49,381 bases of DNA. Source: Streptomyces luteolus (GTDB taxonomy: Bacteria; Actinomycetota; Actinomycetes; Streptomycetales; Streptomycetaceae). The stretch covers positions 1 through 49,381 of the forward strand of contig NZ_JASCIS010000055.1 in the NCBI RefSeq assembly GCF_029968015.1. The letters run 5' to 3'. The translations under genes and the position numbers were made by a program. Positions within the stretch are counted from its first letter, which is position 1, and the number at the start of each line of letters is the position of its first letter. Below, piece after piece: positions 40,920 to 49,339 of the stretch. The notes below the pieces were generated by a model. That model searched no databases. It was not told the origin of the DNA and worked only from the letters and a program-made list of their open reading frames with translations.

Positions 40920-41190
40920 GAGGTTCCTCCTGCTCGCGTTCCGGCTCGGCTCGTTGCTCCTCCTCGACCCTCGCTCGCCCCGGCCACAGACGCAACGCCG
41001 TACGGAACGGGCCTGGTCGAGGGGGGGCGAGCGGTGGCCGGTCCGGTCCGGTGCCGGGATAATGCGGTGGATCGCACGGCGGGACGGTCACAACCTTGCC
41101 CGGCGTGGCGGATGAGACCTCAGCCCCTGTTCCCGCACCGGCCGACTCCACGTACGAACACCCCCTGGTCTGTCTCCTCGACATCTCGGC

Positions 41191-41678
41191 ATCGAGGGAC
41201 TCGCCGGTGCGAGCGTGGACGTGGCCCGCGTCGGCTCGGTGGACGGCTACCGGATCTGGTCACGGACGTACGACGGCCCCAACTCGGCGTTCGCGATCGA
41301 CGCGCCCGTCTTCGCCGCTGCCCTGGACGAGCTGACGGCCGGTCGCCCTGGACGCGGCCTGCGGCACCGGTCGCGTATCGGAGCTGTTGGCGGGGCGCGG
41401 GCACCGGGTCGTGGGCGTGGACGGTTCGCCCGAGATGCTCGCGGCAACCCGCGCGCGTGTGCCCGACGCGGAGTTCGCGGAGTTCACAGAGGGCGACCTG
41501 CACGCGCTGCCGCTGCCCGACGACTTGTGGACCTCGTCGTATGCGCGCTCGCCCTGACCCATGTGCCGTGTCTGCGCCCGGTGTGTGCCTGGCGGACCTG
41601 GTGCCCGAGGCGGCTCGGGCGGTGGACGCTCCGGCGCCGGTCGAGATCATCCGGGAGTTTCAGACGGCGGAGGCCTGA
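41191..41678 (+). pseudogene. SAM-dependent methyltransferase with several frameshifts
   Basis: Three frames together make one class I methyltransferase. The first carries GASVDVARVGSVDGYRIWSR and TYDGPNSAFAIDAPVFAAAL. A second, beginning near 41339, carries motif I: ALDAACGTGRVSELLAGRGH, then VVGVDGSPEMLAATRARVPD and EFTEGDLHALPLPDD. It then shifts back to the first frame for VDLVVCALALTHVP (motif IV-like), and ends in the third with ARAVDAPAPVEIIREF. At least two or three indels are needed and the C-terminal half is shortened, so this is a decayed gene rather than a sequencing slip. Confidence 0.85.
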
Positions 41679-41815
41679 GGACGGCCCCGGCGGCACACTG
41701 GGGCAACTCGCCTGCTAGCAGCGGTTTCTGACGGGAACTCACTCTTGTGGTCCAGACCACCTTCCCGCATTCTGGTGGACCCCGAAGGGAAGGCGGCACC
41801 GCCGATGAGTGTCCG

Positions 41816-42592
41816 ATGAGCGTCGAGGATTTCTCCGGCCGCAAGGGCGCCGCCCTGGTCGCGGGCGGCACCGGCGGGATCGGGGCGGCGATCGTGCGTA
41901 CGTTGGCGCGGCGCGGCAGCGAGGTGGTGTTCACGTACCGCAGCAGCGAGGTCACCGCGCACCGGCTGGTCTCCGAACTCGCCGCCGAAGGGCTCCACGT
42001 GCGCGCGCTTCGGGCGGACTTGGCGGACGAGGCAGCGGCCGCGAGGGCGGTCGACGAGGCGGCCGGCGGGCACGACGGTCTGCACACGGTGGTGTACGCG
42101 GCCGGTCCGCACGTGCCGATGGTGCACCTCAGCCAGGTCCCACCGGCCCGCTACCGGGAGCAACTGCACGCGGACGCCGCGGCGTTCTACCAGCTGGTCC
42201 ACCCCGCGCTGCCCGCCCTGCGCGCGAGCGGCGGCAGTCTCGTCGCGGTCACGACGGCGGCCACCAGCCGGTTCCCCGTACGCGACGGGCTCTCCACCGG
42301 GACCAAGGGCGCGGTGGAGGCGGTCGCGCGGGCGCTCGCGGCGGAGGAGGGGCGTTACGGCGTGCGGGTCAACTGCGTCGGCCCGGGGATGCTCACCGAC
42401 GGCATCGCGGCCCGCCTCATCGACAGCGGCGAGCTGGACGAGGAGGCCCTCGCGGTGACGCGGCGCAACATCCCGTTGCGCCGCTTCGGCCGCGCGCAGG
42501 ACATCGCCGAGGCGGTGGCGTTCCTGGCCTCTGACCGGGCGGGGTTCATCACCGGGCAGACCCTGGCCGTGGACGGCGGGTACAGCGTGTGA
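41816..42592 (+). CDS. SDR family oxidoreductase lacking the usual catalytic Tyr
   Basis: The start is ATG 41816 (MSVEDFSGRKGAALVAGGTG). The 258-residue protein has the NAD(P)-binding GGTGGIG motif at 17-23, a modified NNAG box (VVYAAGPHVPM), and the C-terminal GFITGQTLAVDGGYSV typical of SDRs. In the YxxxK position the sequence reads LSTGTKGAVEA: Lys164 is present but Ser160 occupies the Tyr place. Ser151 lies earlier in AATSRF. It may belong to an atypical SDR branch with altered chemistry. It precedes the MarR gene by 157 bp on the same strand. Confidence 0.88.
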   Translation: MSVEDFSGRKGAALVAGGTGGIGAAIVRTLARRGSEVVFTYRSSEVTAHRLVSELAAEGLHVRALRADLADEAAAARAVDEAAGGHDGLHTVVYAAGPHVPMVHLSQVPPARYREQLHADAAAFYQLVHPALPALRASGGSLVAVTTAATSRFPVRDGLSTGTKGAVEAVARALAAEEGRYGVRVNCVGPGMLTDGIAARLIDSGELDEEALAVTRRNIPLRRFGRAQDIAEAVAFLASDRAGFITGQTLAVDGGYSV

Positions 42593-42633
42593 GACCGCGC
42601 GGGCCCGGCCCTCCGGGACGTACTTCCGGGCGT

Positions 42634-42682
42634 GTGCATCATGCATATTACATGTCCGATCCATGTCATATGCATGATGCAC
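42634..42682. promoter_or_regulatory. 49-bp near-perfect palindrome, MarR operator candidate
   Basis: Arms of 21 bp (42634-42654 and 42662-42682) match at 20 of 21 positions around the 7-bp centre TCCGATC. Each arm contains its own short palindrome, TGCATCATGCA at 42635-42645 and TGCATGATGCA at 42671-42681. An inner ACATG/CATGT pair lies between. It is AT-rich and lies 68 bp upstream of the marR start. Confidence 0.85.
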
Positions 42683-42749
42683 GACCGTGGTAGACATGCG
42701 CTCGGGAGCCACCGTCACGCCTCCCGGACCGCAGCAAGGAGACCGCCTC

Positions 42750-43211
42750 ATGGACAACGCCGACGCCACCCGCCAGGTGGAGTACGAGCAGATGCTGCTC
42801 GGCCGCTATCTGCACCTGCACAGGTCGAAGGGCCGCAGCAAGGGCAGCACCCTCGACCGCAGCGCGTACATCCTGTTGAGCCGGATCCGGATGCAGGGGC
42901 CGATGTCCATCGGGCAGCTCTGCGACGCCTTCGGGCTCGACGCGTCCACCCTCAACCGGCAGACGGCTGCGGCCATGCGGTCAGGTCTGGTCGAGCGCAT
43001 CCCTGACCCCGAGGGCGGCATGGCGCGCAAGTTCCGCATCACGGCCGAGGGAGAGCAGCGGCTCGACGCGGAGCGCGAAGGCATCGTCGAGAGCCTGGAG
43101 GCGATCATGGCCGACTGGGCGGAGGAGGACGTGGCCGCGTTCGCCGCGCATCTGAAGCGCTTCAACACCGACATCGAGCGGATCGGCGGCCGCCCCTGGC
43201 CGCGCCCGTGA
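42750..43211 (+). CDS. MarR family transcriptional regulator
   Basis: The start is ATG 42750, with AAGGAG at 42736-42741; GTG 42687 overlaps the operator region. The 153-residue protein has a standard MarR core: LDRSAYILLSRIRMQGPMSI, QLCDAFGLDASTLNRQTAAA (recognition helix), and wing ERIPDPEGGMARKFRITAEG. Upstream is the 49-bp palindrome, and the frameshifted SDR gene follows 16 bp later in the same direction. It therefore probably controls its own operon and perhaps the preceding intact SDR. Confidence 0.93.
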   Translation: MDNADATRQVEYEQMLLGRYLHLHRSKGRSKGSTLDRSAYILLSRIRMQGPMSIGQLCDAFGLDASTLNRQTAAAMRSGLVERIPDPEGGMARKFRITAEGEQRLDAEREGIVESLEAIMADWAEEDVAAFAAHLKRFNTDIERIGGRPWPRP

Positions 43212-43227
43212 AGCCCCAAGGAGCAGC

Positions 43228-44015
43228 GTGAGCAACCGGAATTTCGCAGGCCGCGGCGTCGTCGTCACCGGAGGCGCGTCCGGCATCGGCCGGGCCGCCG
43301 CGCTCGACTTCGCGCGCCGGGGCGCCAAGGTGCTCGTCGCTGATCTGCGGGAGGAGCAGGCCGGTGCGGTCGTCGAGGAGATGCCGGTGCGGTCGTCGAG
43401 GAGATACGGACGGCCGGCGGCAGCGCCTGCGTGGTCGTCGGTGACCTCAGCGAGCAGGCGGTCGTGGACCGCGTCGCGGCCAACGCCGTCGAGGAGTTGG
43501 GCGCGATCGACGTGCTCGCGAACAACGCGGGCGTCATGGACCGGATGTCCCGGCTGGGCGAGACCGACGACACCGAGTGGGAGCGGGTCGTACGGATCAA
43601 CCTGACCGCGCCGTTCCTGCTGACGCGGGCCGTGCTGCCGCACATGGTGGCGGCGGGGCGGGGCTCGATCGTGTTCACCGCGTCGGAGGCGGCGCTGCGC
43701 GGAGGCGCGGCCGGCGCCGCGTACACCGCGAGCAAGCATGCGGTGGTCGGCCTGGTGAAGAGCGTCGCGGCGATGTACCGCGACCAGGGCATCCGCGCCA
43801 ACGCCGTCGGCCCGGGGCCGACCATGACGGGCATTCAGGTCGACGTGGCCCCGGACTCCCCCGGCGCGGCCGCCATCGCCCCGGTGCTCGGACTCGTCAA
43901 CGGGGTCTCCACACCCGAGCAGCAGGCAGCCGCGATCGTCTTCCTCGCCTCCGAGGAGGCCTCGTTCATCAACGGCGCGGTGCTTCCGGTGGACGGGGGC
44001 TGGGCCGCGCTGTGA
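43228..44015 (+). pseudogene. SDR oxidoreductase frameshifted by a 23-bp tandem duplication
   Basis: The GTG at 43228 follows AAGGAGCAGC and starts an SDR with the cofactor motif VVVTGGASGIGRAAALDFAR. After EEQAGAVVEE the frame is lost: the 23 bases at 43360-43382 are repeated exactly at 43383-43405. Removing one copy restores one continuous frame through AGGSACVVVGDLSEQAVVDR, ANNAGVM, AAYTASKHAVVGLVKSVAAM (Tyr-Lys pair present) and GAVLPVDGGWAAL. Everything else is intact, so the mutation is recent or possibly reversible by slippage. A re-initiated downstream peptide would lack the cofactor site. Confidence 0.93.
43360..43405. repeat. Exact 23-bp tandem duplication
   Basis: Two perfect copies, 43360-43382 and 43383-43405, start GCCGGTGCGGTCGTCGAGG. 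The length is not a multiple of three and causes the frameshift in the SDR gene. Confidence 0.98.
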
Positions 44016-44182
44016 CGTCGCGGCGGGACTGCCCGGGCACCCGTTCCGTACCGCCGTCCAGGGCGACCGGGAAGGCCGGGCGGCGCGACAGTCAGGCGTG
44101 GACCGGACCGAGGGCACTGCCGCCGGGGAGCGGGGGCGGCGGCGGGGGCTTTCGCGGGGATCTCCTCGCCCGCCCGGAACCG

Positions 44183-44602
44183 CCCCGCCCGCTCCCGCCG
44201 GAGGTCCGACCGGCGGCCAGGCGCACCGTACGGGCGCTGTCCCACGCTCCGGCGCACGTCGTACGCGAGGCGGCGACCGGACCACTCGGCCTCGGGCCCG
44301 GACTCACCCCGTCCGGTGACGACTTCCTCTGCGGCCTGCTCCTCGCGAGCCGCACGGCCCCTCAACCGCCGCTCTGGACGGCCCGGTTGACGGCTCTGGC
44401 CATGTGCGCCGATGCGTACACCTCGCTGGTCTCCGCCTCGCTCCTCCGGCACGCGGCCGCCGGCCACTGCGTCGCCCACACCGCCGACCTCCCGCACGGC
44501 GCGGCCACCCGCGCCGACCTCGCTCCCCGCCTCGACGCCCTCCTCGCCGTCGGCCACAGCTCGGGCGGGGACCTGCTGCGCGGGATCTGCGCGGGGGCGC
44601 GG
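44183..44602 (+). pseudogene. DUF2877 fragment
   Basis: A frame shows the C-terminal DUF2877 block: GLGPGLTPSGDDFLCGLLLA, a helical DAYTSLVSASLLRHAAAGHC segment, and LDALLAVGHSSGGDLLRGIC. The usual N-terminal 100 or so residues are not recognisable, and the frame has no stop of its own before it runs into the next genes (to 45640). A GTG at 44012 overlaps the upstream SDR stop but the intervening 57 residues look like noise. GC-rich runs at about 44590 suggest slippage. DUF2877 proteins usually accompany fdrA/ylbE carbamoyl-transfer genes, absent here. Confidence 0.65.
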
Positions 44603-44726
44603 GGGCGCGGGTGTGGAGCGCAGGCCCCGGGAGCCGCGCCCTCGACCGCACCGATACTCTCCGGTAACGTCGCGGCGCGGCGGCGCGACTCCGCCGGTGC
44701 CGTTCCCCCCTGCCTCGGAGGCCTCT

Positions 44727-45164
44727 GTGCGTACGCCCCGAACTTCCGCCCCCGGGACACCCCGAGCGTCCCGGACGTCCCGGATGTCCCGGACGTCCCG
44801 CTCTCCCTTGTTCCTGGCCGGTCTGCTCGCCGGTGCGGGGGCCGCGCACTTCGTCGCGCCGAAGGTGTTCGACGCGCTCGTGCCGAGGGTCCTTCCCGGT
44901 TCGCCGCGGGCCTGGACGTACGCGAGCGGTGCGGTGGAGCTGGCCCTGGCCGCCGGCGTCGCGGTGCCGCGTACGCGCGCGGTCGCCGCGAAGGCCGCGG
45001 CCGGGTTCTTCGTCGGGGTGCTGCCCGCCAACGTGCAGATGGCGGTGGACTGGCGCAACCGCCCGGCGCCGCTGCGGAACGCCGCGTACGCGCGCGTGCC
45101 GCTGCAGGCGCCGCTGATCCTGTGGGCCCGCAGCGTGGCCCGGTCCTCGGAGGGTGCCGTATGA
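44727..45164 (+). CDS. DoxX family membrane protein
   Basis: The start is GTG 44727 with GGAGG upstream. The 145-residue protein begins with a basic, Ser/Thr/Arg-rich stretch encoded by short TCCCGGAC-type DNA repeats. It then has four membrane segments, starting LFLAGLLAGAGAAHFVAPKV, with ALAAGVAVPRTRAVAAKAAA and VLPANVQMAVDWRN. DoxX-like proteins act in membrane redox or thiol stress complexes. The ATGA overlap (45161-45164) with the peroxiredoxin gene couples the two and supports a redox role. Confidence 0.85.
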   Translation: MRTPRTSAPGTPRASRTSRMSRTSRSPLFLAGLLAGAGAAHFVAPKVFDALVPRVLPGSPRAWTYASGAVELALAAGVAVPRTRAVAAKAAAGFFVGVLPANVQMAVDWRNRPAPLRNAAYARVPLQAPLILWARSVARSSEGAV

Positions 45165-45640
45165 GTGGACAGCGACGTGGCCGGCGGGTCGAAGTCGGCT
45201 CCGTGGTCGAGGACTTCTCGCTGCCCGACGAGCAGGGGCAGCCCACGTCGCTCTCGGGCCTGCTCTCCGAGGGCCCGGTGGTCCTGTTCTTCTACCCGGC
45301 CGCCCTCACCCCGGGCTGTACCGCCGAGGCCTGCCACTTCCGTGACCTGGCCGCCGAGTTCGCGGCGGCGGGCGCACGGCCGGTCGGCATCAGCTCGGAC
45401 GAGGTGGCGCGGCAGCAGGAGTTCGCCGAGAAGCACTCGCTCGGCTTCCCGCTGCTCTCGGACCCGGAGGGTGTCGTACGGGGCCGCTTCGGGGTGGCCC
45501 GCGGCTTGGCCGTGCTGCCGACGAAGCGGGCGACGTTCGTCATCGGCGCCGGGCGCCGCGTCGTCGAGGTGGTCCGCAGCGAGTTCCGCATGAGCGCCCA
45601 CGCGGACCGGGCGCTGGCGGCGGTACGGGCCCTGGGCTGA
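45161..45640 (+). CDS. Bcp-type peroxiredoxin
   Basis: The ATG overlaps the DoxX stop. The 159-residue thioredoxin-fold protein has VVLFFYPAALTPGCTAEACH with Cys53 (peroxidatic) and Cys58, the C-x4-C spacing of Bcp/PrxQ peroxiredoxins. SLGFPLLSDPEGVVRGRFGV follows. It reduces hydroperoxides using thioredoxin-type donors in the cytoplasm. It forms a two-gene operon with DoxX and is convergent with the TetR gene. Confidence 0.95.
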   Translation: MSGQRRGRRVEVGSVVEDFSLPDEQGQPTSLSGLLSEGPVVLFFYPAALTPGCTAEACHFRDLAAEFAAAGARPVGISSDEVARQQEFAEKHSLGFPLLSDPEGVVRGRFGVARGLAVLPTKRATFVIGAGRRVVEVVRSEFRMSAHADRALAAVRALG

Positions 45641-45714
45641 CCCGCGGGCGCACTCCTCCCCCGCCGCGAAGTCGAAGCCGACGCAGGCGTACGCAGCGGG
45701 TGGGGCGTGGAGCG

Positions 45715-46341
45715 CTACGCACGGTCCTCCGCCCCGCCCGGCTGCTTCCAGAGCGCGTCGAGGTGGGCGTGCAGGACACCATGGGCCTCGCTCGGCGTGA
45801 GGTGGCCAATGAGGACGTGCGCGGTGAGGCCGTCCGTCAGGGCGAGCAGGGCGCGGGCGGCACGCTGGGCGTCCGGGGGCTGAACGCCGTCGACCGACCG
45901 ACGGCCGGACGCCTCCGCGATGAGGTCGGCGAACAGGCCTTGCAGGGCGGCGTAGTTGGCGCGCAGCGTCGCCGCGAGCGTCTCGCTGACGGCGGCCTGC
46001 GCGACGAACGCGAGCCATACGCGCGCCTCGGTGCGGTGCTCCGCGCGCAGCAGGGCGACCTCGGTGGCCGCGTACCCGAGCGCGCTGCCCGCCGACTGGG
46101 CGGGGCTGCTGAGCAGCCGGGCCCGCACGCGTTCGGTGACGCGCTCGCCGACGTGCCCGAGCGTGAAGTTGAGCATCTCGTCCTTCGTGCGGAAGCAGCG
46201 CTGCACGGCCCCCATGGAGACCTGTGCGCGCTCGGCGACATCCCGCAACGTGACGCCTTCCAGGCCGCGTTCGTCGGCGAGCAGGCAGACGGCCTCGGCG
46301 ATCTGGCGGCGGCGGCCTTCGTGGTCCACCTGCTTGGGCAT
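45715..46341 (-). CDS. TetR/AcrR family regulator of the divergent amidase
   Basis: The 208-residue protein starts at ATG 46341 (MPKQVDHEGRRRQIAEAVCL), with AGAGAGG upstream. The HTH is DERGLEGVTLRDVAERAQVS followed by MGAVQRCFRTKDEML. The ligand domain is helical and ends in a BetI-like pattern. Two direct repeats (TTGGTGCCTGTTTCG at 46356-46370 and 46376-46390) lie upstream. The two palindromes at 46436 and 46469, located between this gene and the amidase gene, are the likely binding sites. Confidence 0.93.
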   Translation of the reverse strand: MPKQVDHEGRRRQIAEAVCLLADERGLEGVTLRDVAERAQVSMGAVQRCFRTKDEMLNFTLGHVGERVTERVRARLLSSPAQSAGSALGYAATEVALLRAEHRTEARVWLAFVAQAAVSETLAATLRANYAALQGLFADLIAEASGRRSVDGVQPPDAQRAARALLALTDGLTAHVLIGHLTPSEAHGVLHAHLDALWKQPGGAEDRA

Positions 46342-46435
46342 GGGCGCCTCTCTCTTTGGTGCCTGTTTCGGCTTGTTGGTGCCTGTTTCGACTTGTCTCT
46401 GGTGCCGGGCGCTGTCCCGCTGCGGCGAGTTTATT

Positions 46436-46486
46436 CGATGCAATCGCATCGGTTCATCGGGTACGGTTCCGATGCAAGCGCATCGG
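46436..46486. promoter_or_regulatory. Two CGATGCAANCGCATCG palindromes, TetR operators
   Basis: CGATGC-AATC-GCATCG at 46436-46451 and CCGATGC-AAGC-GCATCGG at 46469-46486 share the same half-sites and spacing, with centres about 34 bp apart. They lie between the divergent tetR and amidase starts and would block both promoters when bound. Confidence 0.85.
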
Positions 46487-46516
46487 AAAAAGACCTGCCC
46501 TGCCGGAAGGCCCGCC

Positions 46517-47971
46517 GTGAACACCTCCGAGAACCCGACCTCCGCACCACCGTCTCCGTGGCGCCTGACCGCCACCGAACAAGCCGCGGCCGTACGGGAC
46601 GGGCGCATCTCCGCGGTCGAACTCGTCGACAGCCACCTGGAGCGCATCGCCGCGGCGGACCCGCGGGTGAACGCCGTGACCCAGCTCCTCGGGCAGCAGG
46701 CGCGCGCTGCGGCCGCGGAGGTCGACCGGAGCCGCGCGGCGGGCGTGGAGCTCGGGCCGCTGGCCGGTGTGCCGTTCACGGTCAAGGAGACGACGGCGAT
46801 CGAGGGCGTCCCCACGACGTACGGGTCGCCGCGCTTCCGCGACCTGGTCGCACCGGCGGACGCTCCCCCGGTGGCCCGCCTGCGCGCGGCCGGGGCCATT
46901 CCGATCGGGCACAGCAACATGCCGACGCTGATCCTCGCGGGCATGCACCCGCGCAGCGAACTCTTCGGCGAGACCCTCAGCCCGTGGGACCCCGAGGTCA
47001 CGCCGGGCGGCACCAGCGGCGGGGACGGCGTGGCCGTCGCGACCGGCATGGCGGCGCTCGGCCTCGGCAACGACTCCGGCGGCTCGATCCGCATCCCGGC
47101 CCAGTTCTGCGGGGTCGCAGGACTGAAGCCGACCACGGGGCGCTTCCCCGCCGACCACCGCATGGTCGGCCCCGACGACCCCGGCCCGGCCTCGCAGAAC
47201 CTCGTCGTCGACGGCCCCCTGGCCTGCAGCGTGCGGGATCTGCGCGCCGCGTACGAGGTGCTCGCCGGGACCGACCCGCGCGACCCCAGGGCGGTGCCGG
47301 TCCCCGCGTACGGCCCGCCGCTCCCCGGACCCGTGAAGGTCGCGGTCGTCGCCGACCCCGGCGGGCAGGGGGTGCACCCGGCGATCCGTGCGGCCGTGGA
47401 GCACGCGGCGGGCGCGCTGCGCGACGCGGGGTACGACGTCCGGGAGGTCGAGGACGTGCCGCGGCTCGACGAGGCCCTCGAGGCGTACGGGCGGATCACG
47501 CTCACCGAGTTCTCCGCCGCCTGGCCGGTGGTGCGCACGCTGCTCGGCGACGGCGGCGACCGGTACATCCAGCTGGCGATGGACCGGGCGGCACCCGCGA
47601 GCGTGCCGGAGTTCATGAAGCTGATGGGTACGTGGATGAACATCCGGCGCAGTTGGGCCGAGTTCCTGGACACGTACCCGCTGCTGCTCGGCCCCGTCTT
47701 CACCGAACCGCCCGTCGAGCCGGGCCTGGAGTCGCGGGACGCGGAGGGCCGGGACCGGGTCGCCCGGGGGATGCGCCTGTGCACGGCGACCAGCTTCGTC
47801 GGCGTGCCGGGTGTGGCGGTCCCGACCGGGCTCGTCGACGGGGTGCCCGCGGGCGTCCAGGTGGTGGGCCGCGCCTTCCGCGAGGACCTGTGCCTGGACG
47901 CGGCCCAGGCGATCGAGGACCGGCTCGGGGTGCTCACACCCGTCGACCCGCGTCGGGTCCGGTCGCGGTGA
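46517..47971 (+). CDS. Amidase signature family enzyme
   Basis: The start is GTG 46517, with GGAAGG upstream. The 484-residue protein has the whole amidase signature: Lys90 in GVPFTVKETTAIEG, the Gly/Ser block VTPGGTSGGDGVAVATG with Ser167, and the nucleophile region LGNDSGGSIRIPAQFCG with Ser190. This is a Ser-cisSer-Lys hydrolase of amides, related to GatA and fatty-acid amide hydrolases. GatB and GatC are not nearby, so a catabolic role is likely. It is controlled by the divergent TetR protein, whose operators lie just upstream. Confidence 0.94.
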   Translation: MNTSENPTSAPPSPWRLTATEQAAAVRDGRISAVELVDSHLERIAAADPRVNAVTQLLGQQARAAAAEVDRSRAAGVELGPLAGVPFTVKETTAIEGVPTTYGSPRFRDLVAPADAPPVARLRAAGAIPIGHSNMPTLILAGMHPRSELFGETLSPWDPEVTPGGTSGGDGVAVATGMAALGLGNDSGGSIRIPAQFCGVAGLKPTTGRFPADHRMVGPDDPGPASQNLVVDGPLACSVRDLRAAYEVLAGTDPRDPRAVPVPAYGPPLPGPVKVAVVADPGGQGVHPAIRAAVEHAAGALRDAGYDVREVEDVPRLDEALEAYGRITLTEFSAAWPVVRTLLGDGGDRYIQLAMDRAAPASVPEFMKLMGTWMNIRRSWAEFLDTYPLLLGPVFTEPPVEPGLESRDAEGRDRVARGMRLCTATSFVGVPGVAVPTGLVDGVPAGVQVVGRAFREDLCLDAAQAIEDRLGVLTPVDPRRVRSR

Positions 47972-48128
47972 GGCGCGAGAGGATGGGCGCTTCAGTGCCC
48001 GCCCGGCACCTCCTCGCGTCAAGTGCCATGCCCTCAACATCAGATGAGGCTCTGACATGCCCCATACGGAGACACCCGCCTGTGTGCCGTCGCCACACCC
48101 GGCCGCCTGGTCGCGGCCCCCGGCAGCC

Positions 48129-48476
48129 TCACCCGGCGGCGCCGAGCGCCAGGGCCGCGACCACCGGCGCCGCGTAGACCAGCGGGAACGGCACATGGGA
48201 GTACGAGCGGGCCCTGAGCACGGTCACGACGGCGCCGGTGAAGTACAGGACCAGGCAGACCCCGGCGACCACCCCCACGACCGGCACGAACAGGCCGGCG
48301 AGCAGCCCCGCGGCACCCGCGGCCTTGGCGGTGCCGAGGAGGTTCCACCAGGTGCGGGGCACGCCGTACGCGACCAGGGCCTGGACCACCCAGTCGGCGC
48401 GGGTGAGCAGGGCGAAGCCGGAGAAGCCCGCCATCAGGGCGGCGATCACGGTGACGACCACGAATGCGACAGACAT
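48129..48476 (-). CDS. DoxX-like small membrane protein
   Basis: The 115-residue protein starts at ATG 48476 with GAGGAG upstream. It has four membrane helices, with LLGTAKAAGAAGLLAGLFVP between helices two and three, which is the DoxX-like (DUF4267-type) signature. Function is unknown, but members often accompany oxidative stress or regulator genes. It is transcribed alone. Confidence 0.85.
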   Translation of the reverse strand: MSVAFVVVTVIAALMAGFSGFALLTRADWVVQALVAYGVPRTWWNLLGTAKAAGAAGLLAGLFVPVVGVVAGVCLVLYFTGAVVTVLRARSYSHVPFPLVYAAPVVAALALGAAG

Positions 48477-48763
48477 CTTTCGATCTCCTCATCAGCCGGA
48501 CACCGGCGCCGCCTCGGCCCCGCGGATGTACGGCGCGGGACCGGGCCACCCGGTGCGTTGTCACTTCCCTGACCCGGCGACGGGAGGAGATGTGACAGCG
48601 CGGCCGGAATTTCTTGCGGGAGAGGACCGACTCCAGCCGGTCGCCGCGGAACGTGGCGCCGGGGTCGGGGAGCGGGCCGGTGCGGGCGCGGGCCGTTGTC
48701 AGTGGGGGTGGCCATACTGGTCGACACGGGGGCCGATCCGGCTCGTCTCGAAGGGAGTTCGGC

Positions 48764-49339
48764 ATGTCCGAGGTGCTGCTGTTCCACCACGCGCAAGGCC
48801 TGACGAAGGGCGTCCAGGGCTTCGCCGACGAGCTGCGGCGGGCCGGTCACACGACACATGTGCCCGACCTGTACGAGGGGCGGGTGTTCGGCACGCTCGA
48901 AGAGGGCATCGCGCATGCCCAGGAGGTGGGTTTCGGCACGATCCTGGAGCGGGGCGCGGCGGCCGCGGAGGGTCTGCCCGTCGGCTTGGTCCTCGCCGGG
49001 TTCTCCCTGGGTGTGCTGCCCGCGCAGCGACTCGCCCAGACCCGGGCGGGCGCCAGGGGCGCGCTTTTGTTCCACTCCTGCGTCCCCGAGGGCGAGTTCG
49101 GGATGTGGCCTCCGGCGGTGCCGGTGCAGATCCACGGCATGGACGCCGACCCGGTGTTCGTGGGCGAGGGTGACATCGAGGCGGCCCGCGCCCTGGCCGC
49201 GTCGGCGCCGGACGCCGAGTTTTTCCTGTACGCGGGCGGCGGTCACCTGTTCGCGGACAGCAGCCTGCCGGAGTACGACGAGGACGCCGCGCGGCTGCTC
49301 ACGCGGCGCACGCTGGAGTTCCTCGCGAGACTCGGCTGA
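48764..49339 (+). CDS. Dienelactone hydrolase family protein with Ser nucleophile
   Basis: The start is ATG 48764, with AAGGGA upstream. The 191-residue alpha/beta hydrolase has the nucleophile elbow LVLAGFSLGVLPAQ with Ser81 (G-F-S-L-G) where classical family members have Cys. Asp127/Asp129 lie in IHGMDADPVF and His161 in AGGGHLFADSS. It opens with LLFHHAQGLTKGVQGFADEL. This makes it an esterase-like member of the family. It is the second DLH-fold protein in the window, differing in nucleophile from the first. Confidence 0.9.
   Translation: MSEVLLFHHAQGLTKGVQGFADELRRAGHTTHVPDLYEGRVFGTLEEGIAHAQEVGFGTILERGAAAAEGLPVGLVLAGFSLGVLPAQRLAQTRAGARGALLFHSCVPEGEFGMWPPAVPVQIHGMDADPVFVGEGDIEAARALAASAPDAEFFLYAGGGHLFADSSLPEYDEDAARLLTRRTLEFLARLG

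Noticed and set aside
41747..41815. N-terminal extension of the SDR from GTG 41747
   Set aside because: The added residues do not match SDRs; the cofactor strand begins right after the ATG at 41816.
43577..45640. A 687-residue open frame covering DUF2877, DoxX and peroxiredoxin regions
   Set aside because: The frame crosses DoxX out of frame and only the last 159 residues are a real protein with its own ATG and overlap start.
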